From Ifrita kowaldi (lineage: Eukaryota; Chordata; Aves; Passeriformes; Cinclosomatidae): a stretch of DNA of 64,000 nucleotides. The notes under the pieces are model-generated. The model saw only the letters and a program-made list of their open reading frames with translations, made no database searches and was not told where the DNA came from. Below, in pieces: positions 53,011 through 63,790 of this stretch. The stretch's first letter is position 1, and each line of letters starts with the position of its first letter. Location of the stretch: assembly GCA_013398055.1 (NCBI GenBank), contig VZRS01004414.1, positions 322,330 to 386,329 on the forward strand, read 5' to 3'. A program made the position numbers and the translations under genes.

Positions 53011-53119
53011 ATGCAACAGCAACAACAGCAACGTCGAGTGTTCACAGCTGCCCTCCTGGCACTTGTTTTCATTCTGGCCGCCGTGAGCACCGCTGAGGCT
53101 GGCAAGAAAGAGAAACCAG
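53011..53119 (+). CDS. PTN: Pleiotrophin exon 2: start codon, signal peptide, start of mature chain
   Basis: Encodes residues 1-36 plus the first base of codon 37. The acceptor CAG ends at 53009, so one untranslated base (53010) precedes the ATG; the donor is CAG|GTAAGG at 53119/53120, a strong match. Residues 2-7 are six glutamines and 8-9 two arginines (the basic n-region). Residues 12-25 form the hydrophobic core, and AEA at 28-30 is the likely signal-peptidase site, leaving a mature chain that starts GKKEKP. Human pleiotrophin is very similar here but has a longer pre-peptide of 32 residues in which other residues break up the glutamines. The N-terminal lysines of the mature chain contribute to heparin binding. 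The frame is also open upstream and downstream of the exon, but the splice sites and homology set these limits. Confidence 0.93.
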
Positions 53120-54603
53120 GTAAGGTCCAGTCTAATTCAGAGTTAATCCCCAAGATAGATAGCATGTGTGGGAGAATGTCAACTGCTTCTGGTTTTGTTA
53201 TGAAATTCGGGTCATTTGTTAACCTTTTGACATTAGGATTTGTGGCTGTGACATGTTCTGTGTCAAGCAGGGAAACAGAAGTTGGTTTCCATGTCAAGTG
53301 GCAGCTTGACAGCCCCAGAGGCTGGAGTCCTTTGTTTATCACACAGTGCATATTGCAAAGCAGCTTAAAATGTGCTCTGTGAATAGTTTCATGCTTGACT
53401 TAGGGAGAACCAAACAGGAGTGGTGAAAGAGCAGTTATGTCACTCGTTCAGTGTTATAAACGACAGTGCTACACTGATGCTGTGTGGTGTGGAAATCCCC
53501 TGACAAAGAATTGCGCTAACTCGCTGTTGCGCAAACAGCCAGACATCCAGCAGTACTTGCTTTCTGTCAGTGATGAACTCAGACCTCATTATAGGAGAAG
53601 CCGGCCTGGGGTGGAAAATTCGTATCTGTCAAACTCAGTTTTGACATTTTTTAAAGAGCATATTTTTTGGTGTTTTTCTTAAGGTCTTATTATTTTCAGG
53701 CTACTTATACACCAGATAATATGAGCTGCAAGTCTATCAGAATTAGTGTTCCCAGTAAAAAAAAGGAACTTTTTAACTGTTTTGGCTTTGTGGAAATATG
53801 AGAAAAGGGTAGCATGAACATGAAAGTCCTAGAAGAAAAATAATTTTATATAAGTATATTTAAAGCTACTTGTGATATTTTAGGGGCCTAAGTAATTATT
53901 TTTGTGAACCCTTGGGTCTGATAACATTGCTGTCTTTTCTCATAAGACTTGGGTTTAAGGATCTAAATAAAATCATGATCCTTACATTTGTCCCTGAGCA
54001 ACAAACCCACCTGAATTAACAGCACTTTGAATACACTTCTCCATGTAGCTGCTTTGCCTTTGAAGTTTTGTTCACATTCTGATATAAGATGTGACATGGT
54101 GTAGCAAATCAGAAGTTTGCATCCCCCAGCTGTTCCCTGAAGGTGCTCAAATCCTGGGATACACAACGTCAGCACATACATTTCTCATTGTTTGGTGTAC
54201 AGTGCTTCAGCTGGAACTGAGGATATTTGCATGCCACCAGCTACTGGAGGCAGAGGAGTATACTTTCTGAGTGAGAGCGCTCCTGCGTGTTTTGGTCAGA
54301 GATACTTGTGGGTTTTTAGATTTCTGAAGATAAGAATCCACTTGAGAATATCCAGCAGGACTAGTAAACATGTCAGTGGGACTGAGTTTTGAATGATCAT
54401 CCTGCTTGGGACTCAAAGGAGCTGACTTGTCTCTGCAGAATTGAGAAGAAAATGTCAGACCTTTTGCTTTTAAGCCAGTTGTGTTACGAATGTCTTCTTT
54501 GTTCACCCTTCCAGGTGCTGTTACTTTGGTTAAATTTAGAGAACTTCTCCATAGGCTCTTGGTACTGACCACTTCTCCTGCTTGGTTCCTTGTCTCCATC
54601 CAG
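53120..54603 (+). other. PTN: PTN intron 2 (1484 nt)
   Basis: A GT-AG intron in phase 1. No repeat element is recognised. The exon 2 frame stays open into this intron up to 53382. The intron ends in a pyrimidine-rich tract and TCCAG at 54599-54603. An earlier CCTTCCAG at about 54508-54515 looks like an acceptor but would not keep the conserved frame. Confidence 0.85.
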
Positions 54604-54777
54604 AGAAAAAGGCGAAGAAGTCTGACTGTGGAGAATGGCAGTGGAGTGTCTGTGTGCCCACCAGTGGTGACTGTGGCCTGGGGACACGTGAGGGCACTCG
54701 CACTGGAGCGGAGTGCAAACAAACCACCAAGACTCAGAAGTGTAAGATTCCCTGCAACTGGAAGAAGCAATTTGGAG
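54604..54777 (+). CDS. PTN: Pleiotrophin exon 3: N-terminal thrombospondin-type-1-like domain
   Basis: 174 nt, completing codon 37 and encoding residues 37-94 plus one base. It begins with a lysine-rich stretch (EKKAKKSDCGEWQW) and then the first beta-sheet domain. Cysteines at 45, 53, 60, 74, 83 and 87 become mature positions 15, 23, 30, 44, 53 and 57, exactly the six N-domain cysteines of pleiotrophin and midkine, which pair as three disulfides. The Trp residues (48, 50, 89) and Arg/Lys side chains typical of the heparin-binding face are present. The domain works extracellularly with the second one to bind heparan/chondroitin sulfate on receptors such as PTPRZ1 and syndecans (known of the family). 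The donor is GAG|GTCAGC at 54777/54778. The minus-strand frame at 54207-54785 is a shadow of this exon. Confidence 0.96.
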
Positions 54778-55817
54778 GTCAGCATTGCTCTCTTAAGGGA
54801 TTTACTTCGGCTTTTATTTTAAATATGGAGCAGGAAGCCTGTATTTTCTGCTTAGTTCTGCAAATGTCTTGGCGAAGGGGTTAGTCCTGTGTTTCAGGTT
54901 CATCAGAACTAGAGCATACAAGGTGTCAGAAGGCAGCTTCATCAGAGCTCCTCTGCAGAGTCTTTATAACCTGCTTACCATAGACTCAGCCTTCCAGCAT
55001 GCTGAGATCTGCTCTCAGTGGTGTTCAGCCCTGTGTAGGGCAGTAGTGCAGGGTCACAGCTGTGAACCTCTGCGATGGCTGTCACGGGCTTTACAATGTG
55101 TGATGTGGAGCATGGGGCGCTGGCAGCCTGTGTGTGCAGGGAAAGGAGTGAGTGAAGACCAGTGTATTTCATTTTTATCATTCAGTTCACAAGGTTCACG
55201 TGTAACAGTTTGGGAAGATATGTCAGATCTGTCCTGGACAAGATGTCTGTCCAAAACTCAAATTTTTTTTACAGAATCACAGAATGAACTGTGATTTGGT
55301 TACTCTTGCAAACTTGTTTTTTTTTTCTAGTAAGCAGCTTGCATGATTTTGAAATTATTGTGACCTTACCAACACAATCAGTGCTGCAGTTTCAGTCTTG
55401 AGAAGTTTATGGTTGCACATACATTCTGGAAACCATTCAAGCCTTATTTGGTAACCTCTGGCATCACACAAATGGAGAAACAACTGTATAGAATGTAAAT
55501 GACATTTCCCGCTGCTGTTTCTTTCTTTTTTTTTTTAATTGTTTATATTCATAGCTGAATGAATTTTTCTTTATATGACAAAAATGCAATAGCCATGCAA
55601 AAGCACGAGGATTAAATTTTAAAACATTGGGGAGGGGATTGTTTGCAATTACCACTGCAAACAATCTTTAAAGTTTTCTTGGGATTCTTTTCCTCAGCTG
55701 CACATCTTTTTGCCTGTGAGCACCAACTGCCTGTGATATCCTATTAGACTCACAACATTTTTGATTTCACACTCAGTCACTGTGTTTTAAATTTTGCCTT
55801 TTATTTCCTTGCTGCAG
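54778..55817 (+). other. PTN: PTN intron 3 (1040 nt)
   Basis: A GT-AG intron in phase 1 with no recognised mobile element. It contains T-rich runs at about 55317-55327 and 55525-55538, and ends in a pyrimidine-rich stretch with GCTGCAG at 55811-55817. Confidence 0.85.
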
Positions 55818-55979
55818 CGGAGTGCAAATACCAGTTCCAGGCCTGGGGAGAATGTGACTTGAACACGGCCTTGAAGACTCGAACTGGGAACCTAAAGAGA
55901 GCCCTGCACAACGCTGACTGCCAGAAGACTGTCACAATCTCAAAGCCCTGTGGGAAGCTTACCAAACCCAAACCTCAAG
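55818..55979 (+). CDS. PTN: Pleiotrophin exon 4: C-terminal thrombospondin-type-1-like domain
   Basis: 162 nt, completing codon 95 and encoding residues 95-148 plus one base of the next codon. Cysteines at 97, 107, 129 and 139 map to mature positions 67, 77, 99 and 109, the four C-domain cysteines that form two disulfides. The conserved hinge and start ([16 protein letters not shown]), the basic heparin-binding strand ([17 protein letters not shown]) and the segment [13 protein letters not shown] are all present. Compared with human as I recall it, small substitutions include Asn for Ser at 119 and Asp for Glu at 128. This domain carries the main glycosaminoglycan-binding surface. The donor is AAG|GTAAAT at 55979/55980. 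The last base joins exon 5, off the right edge. Confidence 0.96.
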
Positions 55980-56891
55980 GTAAATTCCATTTGCTGAAAG
56001 CTGCATGACAGTTCATTTAAGTCACTGGGTTTGTGATGTCGTGTCCTCTTCAGTGAGAGCTCAATTGTACAGGATATTGCACTTTCATGGCCTTTCCTCA
56101 GCTCTGCACTGCTCCTGTCTCTCAGTGCTCAGGCAGGGAATATTCCTGAGCTGGATAGTCAAGGCTGTCTCACACTTGAAAAGTAAGCTGAAGATTAGAG
56201 CTCCAATTTTAGCTTTAGACCACCTGTACTGTTACCAGTTTGCTTACACAACTAAACTTCCAGAGTAAAGATTCTTTTCATAACTCACTTGTTGATGGGA
56301 GCAGAATAATAATAACAGCATGAAAAAATACCCCTTGATAAAGTCATCTTTTATATAGGTTTTGTTTGGTATTGAATAATGACTAGTTGAAAAAAGGACT
56401 GCTTTCCTTCTGGACAAGTAGCATTGAAAGGATATTCTTCTCACTGCAGACTGAAATATGAAAATGTTGTTCACCCTTGGGGTTGTTCATTCTTTATTCA
56501 AACATAGCAGGAAGGATAGTACATAATGTATATGTCTTATTTAAGTGTGACTGGCAGTATAATTCCTAGCACACAGGAAGACATATGCCCTGCATTTGTG
56601 TTTCCAGGTGGCCCTTAGAAAAACTTATTTTCCCTGTAATCATTCATGCCTTTTAATGCACTCTTTTGTTGGAGTAGCAGGTGTTATGTGCATAGGATGA
56701 TTTATAGTGGGAGCTAAAACTGTGAGATCTTGTTTGAGACACAAAAGTAATGTGTTTTAAGTAGATTATAAAAGCTATGCTACCCTGACATTTGTTTACT
56801 TAAGACCAGCAGGGTTTGACACATTCCAGGCCCTGAATACTTGGATAATAATACAAATAAATGTGATTAGGTGTGGCAGGTGTACCTGGGA

Positions 56892-56965
56892 CCAGCAATT
56901 TTCAAACTGTGGGTTGTGGTGCACCATTGATTGGAGGAGTACTTGCAAGTGGCGTGCGTTGCTTG
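56892..56965 (+). mobile_element. Possible hAT (Charlie-type) DNA transposon remnant
   Basis: 'CCAGCAATTTTCAAACTGTG' followed by GGTTGTGGTGCACCA resembles the terminal region of Charlie-type hAT elements, which start roughly 'CAG-GGTTCTCAAACTGTGGG'. No matching inverted terminus was found nearby, so at best it is one end of a decayed copy. Confidence 0.28.
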
Positions 56966-57250
56966 TACAGCCAGAGCAGTTGCAGGCACTTTGTGTTTGT
57001 GCATGCATCCATCTGCTTTGCAGTCAGTGTGGCTGTGACTGGTTTTCCTTGCACACTGCCCACGGAGTTATCAGACGAGCCTAGAACCTGTGCAGACAGC
57101 GACAGGCTGTGGAGCAGCCAAGTTACAACTAGATTTTCAGAGACCACCTGGATTGGTTGAGGTGGTAACAATAAACATCATTTAGGGATTGAAGTGATTG
57201 GATGGGAATGCAGAAAAGGTTTGAAATGTGTGATTTTTACTGTTTAGCAG

Positions 57251-57348
57251 TTTGGGGGGCAGGACTTTCTTTTCACGTTTTTGGAGTTTGGGTTGTTTTG
57301 ATGGGGTTTTTTTTGGTGTGAGTTGTTTTGTTTTGGGTTTTTTTTCCC
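57251..57348. repeat. G/T-rich low-complexity tract
   Basis: About 100 bp on the + strand made mostly of T runs separated by GGG or GG, with few A or C. There is no fixed tandem unit. Confidence 0.5.
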
Positions 57349-57916
57349 ACTAAGTTTCCATGCCTAAGTAGCATTTAGGAGTTGACTGAATGAGGCATCC
57401 TATTATGCTGCCAGAAGGCCTCTGCCCCTGGAGCCTCCGCCTTGTCCTGCTTCCACTGAGTCATATGTCCATATTCTGTCAATGGCTGTCAGAACAGGGG
57501 GAGAGGGAGACAAAGCAGAGCATTGATGCAGCATTGTTTTGTGAGAGCAGTGCTCTTGGGTGGTACAGGCTCGTTTTCAAGTTATAGTTTTAAAGGCAGA
57601 GCTTGAGAAATTGCTGGATTGGAGTCAGCTTTAACCAATTCTAGATTCTAGGAGTGAGTTATAGCTGAGACTGAGACTTGGATTGGGACTGACTGCAGCA
57701 AGCAGTTATGGGGTTTGACTTAATTAGGAGACCTGACTTCATTTGATTTGAAGGAATGCAAAAAGAGAAATAGGTACAAATGTAGGTTTTTAATCATAAT
57801 AACTGTGGGCAGAAGTTCTGCTCTCCTGATCTGCATTAGAAATCTCACGGCATCTTCCTGCATGCCACCTGCTCATTCATCTGCTCTTGGCATTGGTAGC
57901 AGCAGCAGGCATGGGA

Positions 57917-57931
57917 GTCACACACACACAG
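57917..57931. repeat. Short (CA)n repeat
   Basis: About six CA units, below the length at which strong length variation is usual. Confidence 0.5.
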
Positions 57932-58577
57932 CCTGCCTGGGCTCTGAGCTAAGTCCATATTGCAGATCTGTGGGTATAACTACATGGGAGCTACCCTGGA
58001 CAGGGTGTTGGCACCAGTAGGAGGAACGAGAGGAAGAAATTAGGTCAAGCAGATTAGTACTGTGTGAAAAGTTTTGCCCCACTGAACTTTATTTCTGAGT
58101 TAAAAATCGGAGTGCTGGCATGTTGGCTGGAATGAGAGTATTTGTTTTCTTCCTGGGGTGAAGAAAATTAGAGGTTGGAGGGAAGTCCAACCCCACAACT
58201 AGATAAAGGAAAAGAATTAAACTGCATTCAATCCGTAGCTAGAATCTTAATGGATTTCCTTCTTTGGAGATGAGAAGTTAGAACTGGATTATGGCCTGAG
58301 CCTTTCAAATGGTCTACAGTTATATGTTAGGCTCCTTTTTCACCCCTAACTTTGCATCAGTGCCTCAAGGCTATACCAGAAAAAGCCCATGATGCATTGT
58401 TTGGAAGCAGCAGGTTATTATCTGAGGCACAGTGTTGCAAAAGGTCTATACTGAAATTCATCTAGATCTGTGACCATTGATCAAGGGCTGTCCATTCCTC
58501 CCAGGACTGCCTGGAGTAGCAGGGCAGGAGCTTTCTGGCATTTGGGTGCTCTGGCAGCAGCTCGTCTGCTGATAAAA

Positions 58578-58613
58578 TTAAAATTCCCAGTGTTTAATTC
58601 CTTAAAATTCCCA
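58578..58613 (+). repeat. Two 12-bp direct repeats, 24 bp apart
   Basis: TTAAAATTCCCA occurs exactly at 58578-58589 and 58602-58613, with a partial third copy (TTTAATTCC) between them. Likely a small tandem duplication. Confidence 0.6.
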
Positions 58614-61419
58614 ATTTAGCAGTCCCAGGAATGTGTTTCACTGTGAATGGTTTCCTTTCTGACTGGTGTGTGCTTCAAGAGCTGCACCGATGAACACATC
58701 TCTGACAGCAACAGGCTGAGAGCACCAAAAGCAGGCGTGGACTGACTGAGAATATTGCACTGAAAAATACCTGTATATTCAGAAAAAAGTGTTGTTTTTG
58801 TGATTTTCCTGACTAACCCTTTCCAGTGAGGTGAAAATTTTCATTCTATTAGGTTGTGTTTGTAACCTCTACATTACATCCATTTTCCTTTTGATTTCAT
58901 ATTGTAAAGGAGGTCAGTAAAAGCCCCTATTTAGCTTTTCCAGTCAATGGTAGTTTTATATATCCTCTTTTACTTTTTTGTCACTTGCCATCTTTTAAAG
59001 CTAAAACTTCTGACTTAAGTATTTGTATAAGAATTTACCCACAATAAGAATACTCACTACTGGACTTACCTAAGTTCCTTCTATTATTGCAAAAGAGTTT
59101 TTGTTATGGAGAGACCGGATTTTAAGCAGTATTCTAAGCATGTCCTCTACAGATCTGTGTTGAAAGAAGAAAATATTGTTGCAATACTACCTTTATTGCT
59201 CATTAGACCCACTAAATTAGCTAAATATAATTTTAATTTTGATCACCGATTGCATGGGGAGTACCTGAGACCTTCTAAATTCTCCCTAATTTAAAAAAAA
59301 TTAATTAATGTAACTATTTAAGAAGCCCAGAAATTGTGTGGGTAAGACAGGTTATTTTGTCCTGGCCTGACCAATGAAGTGTTGTGCATCAAATTTCACC
59401 TGACACATTTCCTTCATGTGATACGGTGTCTGAAGTTCCTCCTCACCTTCTCTGTTCTTTGAGAAAAATGCAAATTGATTATCTTAAGTGTAGATCATGC
59501 TCTACTGTTGCTTGTCCACCTTTCCAGCTCATCAACATATGGCAGATTTGCTGATAGGATGAGTCTCTCCCCTCTCACTTAACGATTTCAAAAATGACGG
59601 CTGTTCATAGGAGCTGGATCTGTTCTTAACACAAAGGAAAATTATACTTGCAAAAATATCACAGGGTTTATAATTTTACAGATTTGTTGATAACAAGTAT
59701 AGTTTGGTTTTCCAGGAACGTCTATGATCTCTGACAAAACTTGTGCTCAGTTAAAGCAGGAGATACTCATAAACTTTGGGAATCAATGCCTTCTTCATAA
59801 ACTGGAGACCTAAACGTTCCTAAGGATTTGTTTTATAGTTAGTAAGCATTCATGGAAAAGCCTTAAAATCTTTTTTAAGCACTCTTCATTATTTTGGAAA
59901 CTAAAAAAATAAATATTTGGTTCTTAACAACTGCTCTGTGTCAGTAGTTTTTACTTCTGAGCAGCTGTCTTATGGATTACAACTATGTTTAAGGGTGAGA
60001 GCAGATGATGAACCAGGAATTTTAATTTTATCTGGCTTTCTGACAAGCTCTTTTCTTCATAGCTTTGCTCACATGTTCTCAGACTGGAAGACAGTAGCTT
60101 GGTCCTGGGCTGCTGGGCTAAAGTGTAGGTAACACAGGATGAAAAACATCTTTCCTTCTTGAATATTGTGCACTTAGACAGAGAGATTGTCAGCAACGTG
60201 ACAGCGATGTGCCGGGCACCACGACTTGTTGTGTATTTAGTACACAAATGAGGTCGTGAGAAAGCCTGTCCCGAAGTCTGGAAAGGATGAAAGGATAATT
60301 TTTGTCACAAAATCCCAGTAGAGGCAGGCACCTCTCCTCTAGCACACACAGTTGCATATTCTAATCAGTGTCTGCAAGGCTGCCGATGCCGAATGTCTCC
60401 CTAAACTCTCCTGACAGATGTGACAGACTCGGGCACTTCTGTCGAGTGGCTGCTCTAATGGCCAGCTTGTGCTGAGGAGCACAAAACACTTCCGACATCC
60501 TCCATCTGGCCTACTGCTTCACACCCACCCAGACTTGATTGATGCTTGTTCAGGTTCCAGCCAGCCAGAAAGCAGAAGAATGGGGTATTGTCGGGATTCA
60601 GGAAACATTTTGCTTTAACTGCTAAGAGAGGAGGAATTTATTTTCATTGAGCTGGATTGCCTGATGGGCTTTATTTCTTTTTACGCTCTTTCTGTCAGTC
60701 TCATTCTTTCTCTCTCTCTCCCCATAACTGTTGTACTTTCAGGTATTTATTCTTCTGATTAAGATAAAATTAAATAGAATAAGCGGTTTGCCTGCCCTTT
60801 CTGCAATGTACCCTTCATTTTTTTGAGTTATGCTCCTTTCTGATAAGTTTTTCACCTGGCTGTACTCAGTTCTTTTTAATAAATCTCCCTTCCCTACTCT
60901 TTATCAATTTACAGTATATCACATCTATGAGTTACTTTGTCATGGCTCGGCTCAGTCCTTGCCACACAGGAAAACTGTGTGCTGAGGTGGGCAAACATTA
61001 ACACTGCTCACACAGCTGTCGTCTTTAGTAATTGGGGTGCTGACCAAAGATCACATCCTCCAACAGGCAGTGTTTGGAAAGATTTCCCACATGAGAGCTA
61101 GACCTAACTGAGTTGTTAATGGCTGTAATCTCTTCTTTATGATTCAGATCAGGTTTAACATTTGAGAGCATAGCAAGGTGTCAGTACAGTTCCCTGTGTT
61201 GGGCATGGTGTGAGTGCTACTGCAGTGGAGGACAGACTGCACTCTGTATTTTTAATCACGTCATATAATTTGAAGAGTTTTACTTCAGAGTTAAGTGTAA
61301 ATGATCTGCCCTACCTGGTTTCTTTTATCTATATATCTTTACAGGCAGCAATTAGCTAATCCTGCTATCACTCCTTGGAGCTCAGGAAGTCTAATTAAAA
61401 GGAAGGTAGTAATTGAAAG

Positions 61420-61490
61420 TCAGAAAGGCTAAATGATTTCCCAGATTGGCTAAGTATCAGTGGCAGGTCCAGGCATGCAGCTTGTAGCTG
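61420..61490 (+). mobile_element. Possible MIR-like SINE relic
   Basis: 'GGCTAAATGATTTCCCAGAT' followed by 'AGTATCAGTGGCAGGTCCAG' follows the conserved 3' half of MIR-type SINEs (gttaagtgacttgccc ... agtggcagagccagg). It is short and diverged. Confidence 0.42.
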
Positions 61491-62211
61491 CTGCTCCCTT
61501 TTATCATGGGCTGCAAATAAAATTATCAGAATGTGATAGTTGACTTCAAGGTGAGTGTCTGAACTGCAGTCTTTAATTAAGGTCTTTGGTTTTGACGTCG
61601 GTGATCTCAGTGGACTCCCGTCAGTGTTAAACACCATTTTACCTTGGGTCTTCTTAGGGAGCTTGGAGTCACATCATAGAGATGAGCTTGTCTTAATGAG
61701 CAGGTGTATCCCTGTCTTTACTTTGGTAGCAGGAAAAGAAAACAACCAGTGGTTTTTGAGCACTCCAGTGGCAGATTCCTACCTGTAGGGAGAACATCTT
61801 ACTTGGAGTGCGCTGCCAGAACAGACTGACCAGCTTGGCAGGGTGACTTGACTGCTGGCTGTTGCAAGGAGCTGACAGTGGGGTATGAGTGACTTGCTCT
61901 CCTGAGCTGTTTGTTCCTCAGACAAGCTGGGTGCTGCACTGATGAAATTGGACCACTTCATTTTGCATGTTGGACAAGTTGCTTTTTTTGGGCTGCCCTC
62001 CCTCAACCTTGCCTTTGTGCAACAGCACAAAGAGCAGCTGGAGGGGACACAGAGTGAGAGGAAATGACTTGTTAGGGCTGTGATTTTCTTTTGTTTGAAA
62101 GATGCTGGTGTCTCCTGTTTTGGCTTCGCAGTCATGCTGTATCTCCCTCTGTAGGTTTTAGAATTCCCCATCTCTAATGTAACTCATTAGTCGTGCAGGC
62201 ATGCAGCTAGT

Positions 62212-62267
62212 GTAATAATTAGTATTACAGGAGGCAGAATAATAGAATCTGCTCAAACTAATTAGTT
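62212..62267. promoter_or_regulatory. Homeodomain-type palindromes in PTN intron 4
   Basis: GTAATA (62212-62217) and TATTAC (62223-62228) form an inverted repeat around a 5-nt spacer. AACTAATTAGTT at 62256-62267 is a perfect 12-bp palindrome centred on TAATTA, the core of a paired homeodomain site. A further CATTAG lies at about 62185. Regulatory function is inference. Confidence 0.3.
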
Positions 62268-62489
62268 ATAAAAATGAGGGATTTTCTCATATTAGGAAAC
62301 AGCTGTAATAGTTAAAGAAAAACCTGAAAGGCAAAATTGGGAGGTTTTTTTCCTGTTCTAAAGGGTGAGACAGGTTTATTGAAGAATGCCCCCTGGCACT
62401 GACCAGGAGCCTGTAGTGAAATACAGTGATCTGAGCTCTGTGGGACAGGACACTGGAAGTGTTTGCCCGGTGGGAACAGCATAGCTGGC

Positions 62490-62740
62490 TGTTATTATTG
62501 TTGCTATCATCATGATTATTTGTATTGCATGAGTGCCCAGAGGCCCCAGCTGAAAAAGGGTGCCATTGTACTAAGCACTGCATAAACGCTGTGAGAAGCA
62601 GTTTTGCCATGAATAATTTATGCCTTATGGCGCTGGGAGATGTGAAAACCAAGAGAAGAAACAGTGGTCCAGAGGAGTGAGACTGGGTACTAAATGCTTG
62701 GTTGTGTTTCCCAGTGCCCTGTGCTAGTCTGAGGACAAGG
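62490..62740 (+). mobile_element. Ancient amniote MIR-like SINE
   Basis: The order of blocks matches an old SINE family widespread in turtles, crocodilians and birds: a TTATTATTG-rich left part, then 'AGAGGCCCCAGCTG' (about 62540), 'GCCATTGTACTAAGCACTGC' (about 62562-62581), 'AGAAGCAGTTTTGCC', and 'GAAACAGTGGTCCAGAGGAG' further right. Consensus recollection reads 'aggccccagctg ... cccattgtgctaggcgctgtacaaac ... gaaacagaggcacagagagg'. Copies of this family are tens of millions of years old and immobile. The minus-strand open frame at 62287-62652 overlaps it and is not a gene. Confidence 0.65.
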
Positions 62741-63639
62741 CTTGTGTTTCAGGATGAAGTGAAACTCACTGGAAACTGTAGGCTCTGAGACAGATCTCTG
62801 TCATTTGGCTCCTTGCTGCCATAACAGGAGGAAATATGATGTTTCTCAGTTTCAGTGGGAATGAGAATAAGCTATGTAAGAAAAACAAAACACAATGGTG
62901 CTTACAGTGCGGACCAGCCTCAAGCTGCTTATAAGCTGCCAGTGTAGCCCATAACTAATAAAGTTTGGATGTCTTTTAATGGTGTTTTTTCTGGTTCCAT
63001 TTCCTTAGGTTTCTTGGAGGATTTGCACTGTAGTTTCCCTTGAGACTGCTTTTGTACCTTTGAAAAATTTTCCTGTTTGGATAAATAATTTGAATGCCTT
63101 GTCAGATCATAGCATAATATCAATCTGATTGACACAATCCTAACTCCAGGGAGAAGGAAATGCATGTAGGAGAGGGAGAAAAGAAATATTTTTTTGAACT
63201 AAATATTTTTCAATTTTTTGTTGTTCTGCAGCTTTTATGGGTGTTTTTGAAAAGAAAAACATTGGGATGTTTCATGGAAACCTAAATCTCCGTGTTTTTC
63301 TGACCCCCTGGTTTGTATTTCAGACTTTTGTTTTTTTCTATGCTGATGAAGAACTGGATTTGACAAATTCTCATTTAACCCTGTTGTACCTGCAGGGGTT
63401 TCTTTAAGGGTTTAATGCAGACCTTTATGGGTGAAAGCTTAAATAGCCTTGTGTGTGTCAATTCTGTTAGGTGCTCATTGTCTCACTTTCCAGGCTTGTA
63501 AGAGCAGCCCAGCCTCCTTGGCATTAGTTAGTGCCCTTGAGCCATGAAAATGCCTTAAGCTATGGGATTTGCTGTGATAAAAGGTATGCCATCAGCAAAT
63601 GTTTACCCTCATTACTGTTCCCAGCAGTGACACAGAGAG

Positions 63640-63790
63640 AAAACCCTGTTCCTTCTGTTCTGGCCTTTTCCTTTTCTGTTTCTTCACTTCCTTTCCTTTC
63701 AAGCTTTCTTTCCCCCCCCGCCCCCTTCTTTATCCCACCATCTCATTTTCCACACTGCCATCTCTGTATCTTTCCTTCTATCTGCGCTTA
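63640..63790 (+). repeat. Pyrimidine-rich tract with C run
   Basis: A long T/C-rich stretch on the + strand. The densest part, 63712-63726, is C apart from one G, so the complementary strand has a G run. The overlapping open frames here (for example 63531-63905) follow from the low complexity and are not called. Confidence 0.5.

Noticed and set aside
52830..53351. 173-codon open frame on the minus strand
   Set aside because: It lies antisense across exon 2. Its poly-Cys run is just the complement of the CAR glutamine codons.
54508..54515. Alternative exon 3 acceptor (CCTTCCAG)
   Set aside because: The frame and the lysine-rich EKKAKK junction are kept only with the acceptor at 54603.
54582..54603. 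In-frame ATG just upstream of exon 3 as an alternative PTN start
   Set aside because: It falls in the polypyrimidine/acceptor region of intron 2, would lack a signal peptide, and the splice acceptor at 54602-54603 fits the known exon border.
54207..54785. 192-codon open frame on the minus strand
   Set aside because: It lies antisense across PTN exon 3, whose codon use keeps the opposite frame open. The protein has no recognisable domain.
55271..55287. AGAATCACAGAATGAAC as a minus-strand CR1 end
   Set aside because: It matches the terminal repeat of CR1, but none of the conserved block that should follow is present, so it is probably chance.
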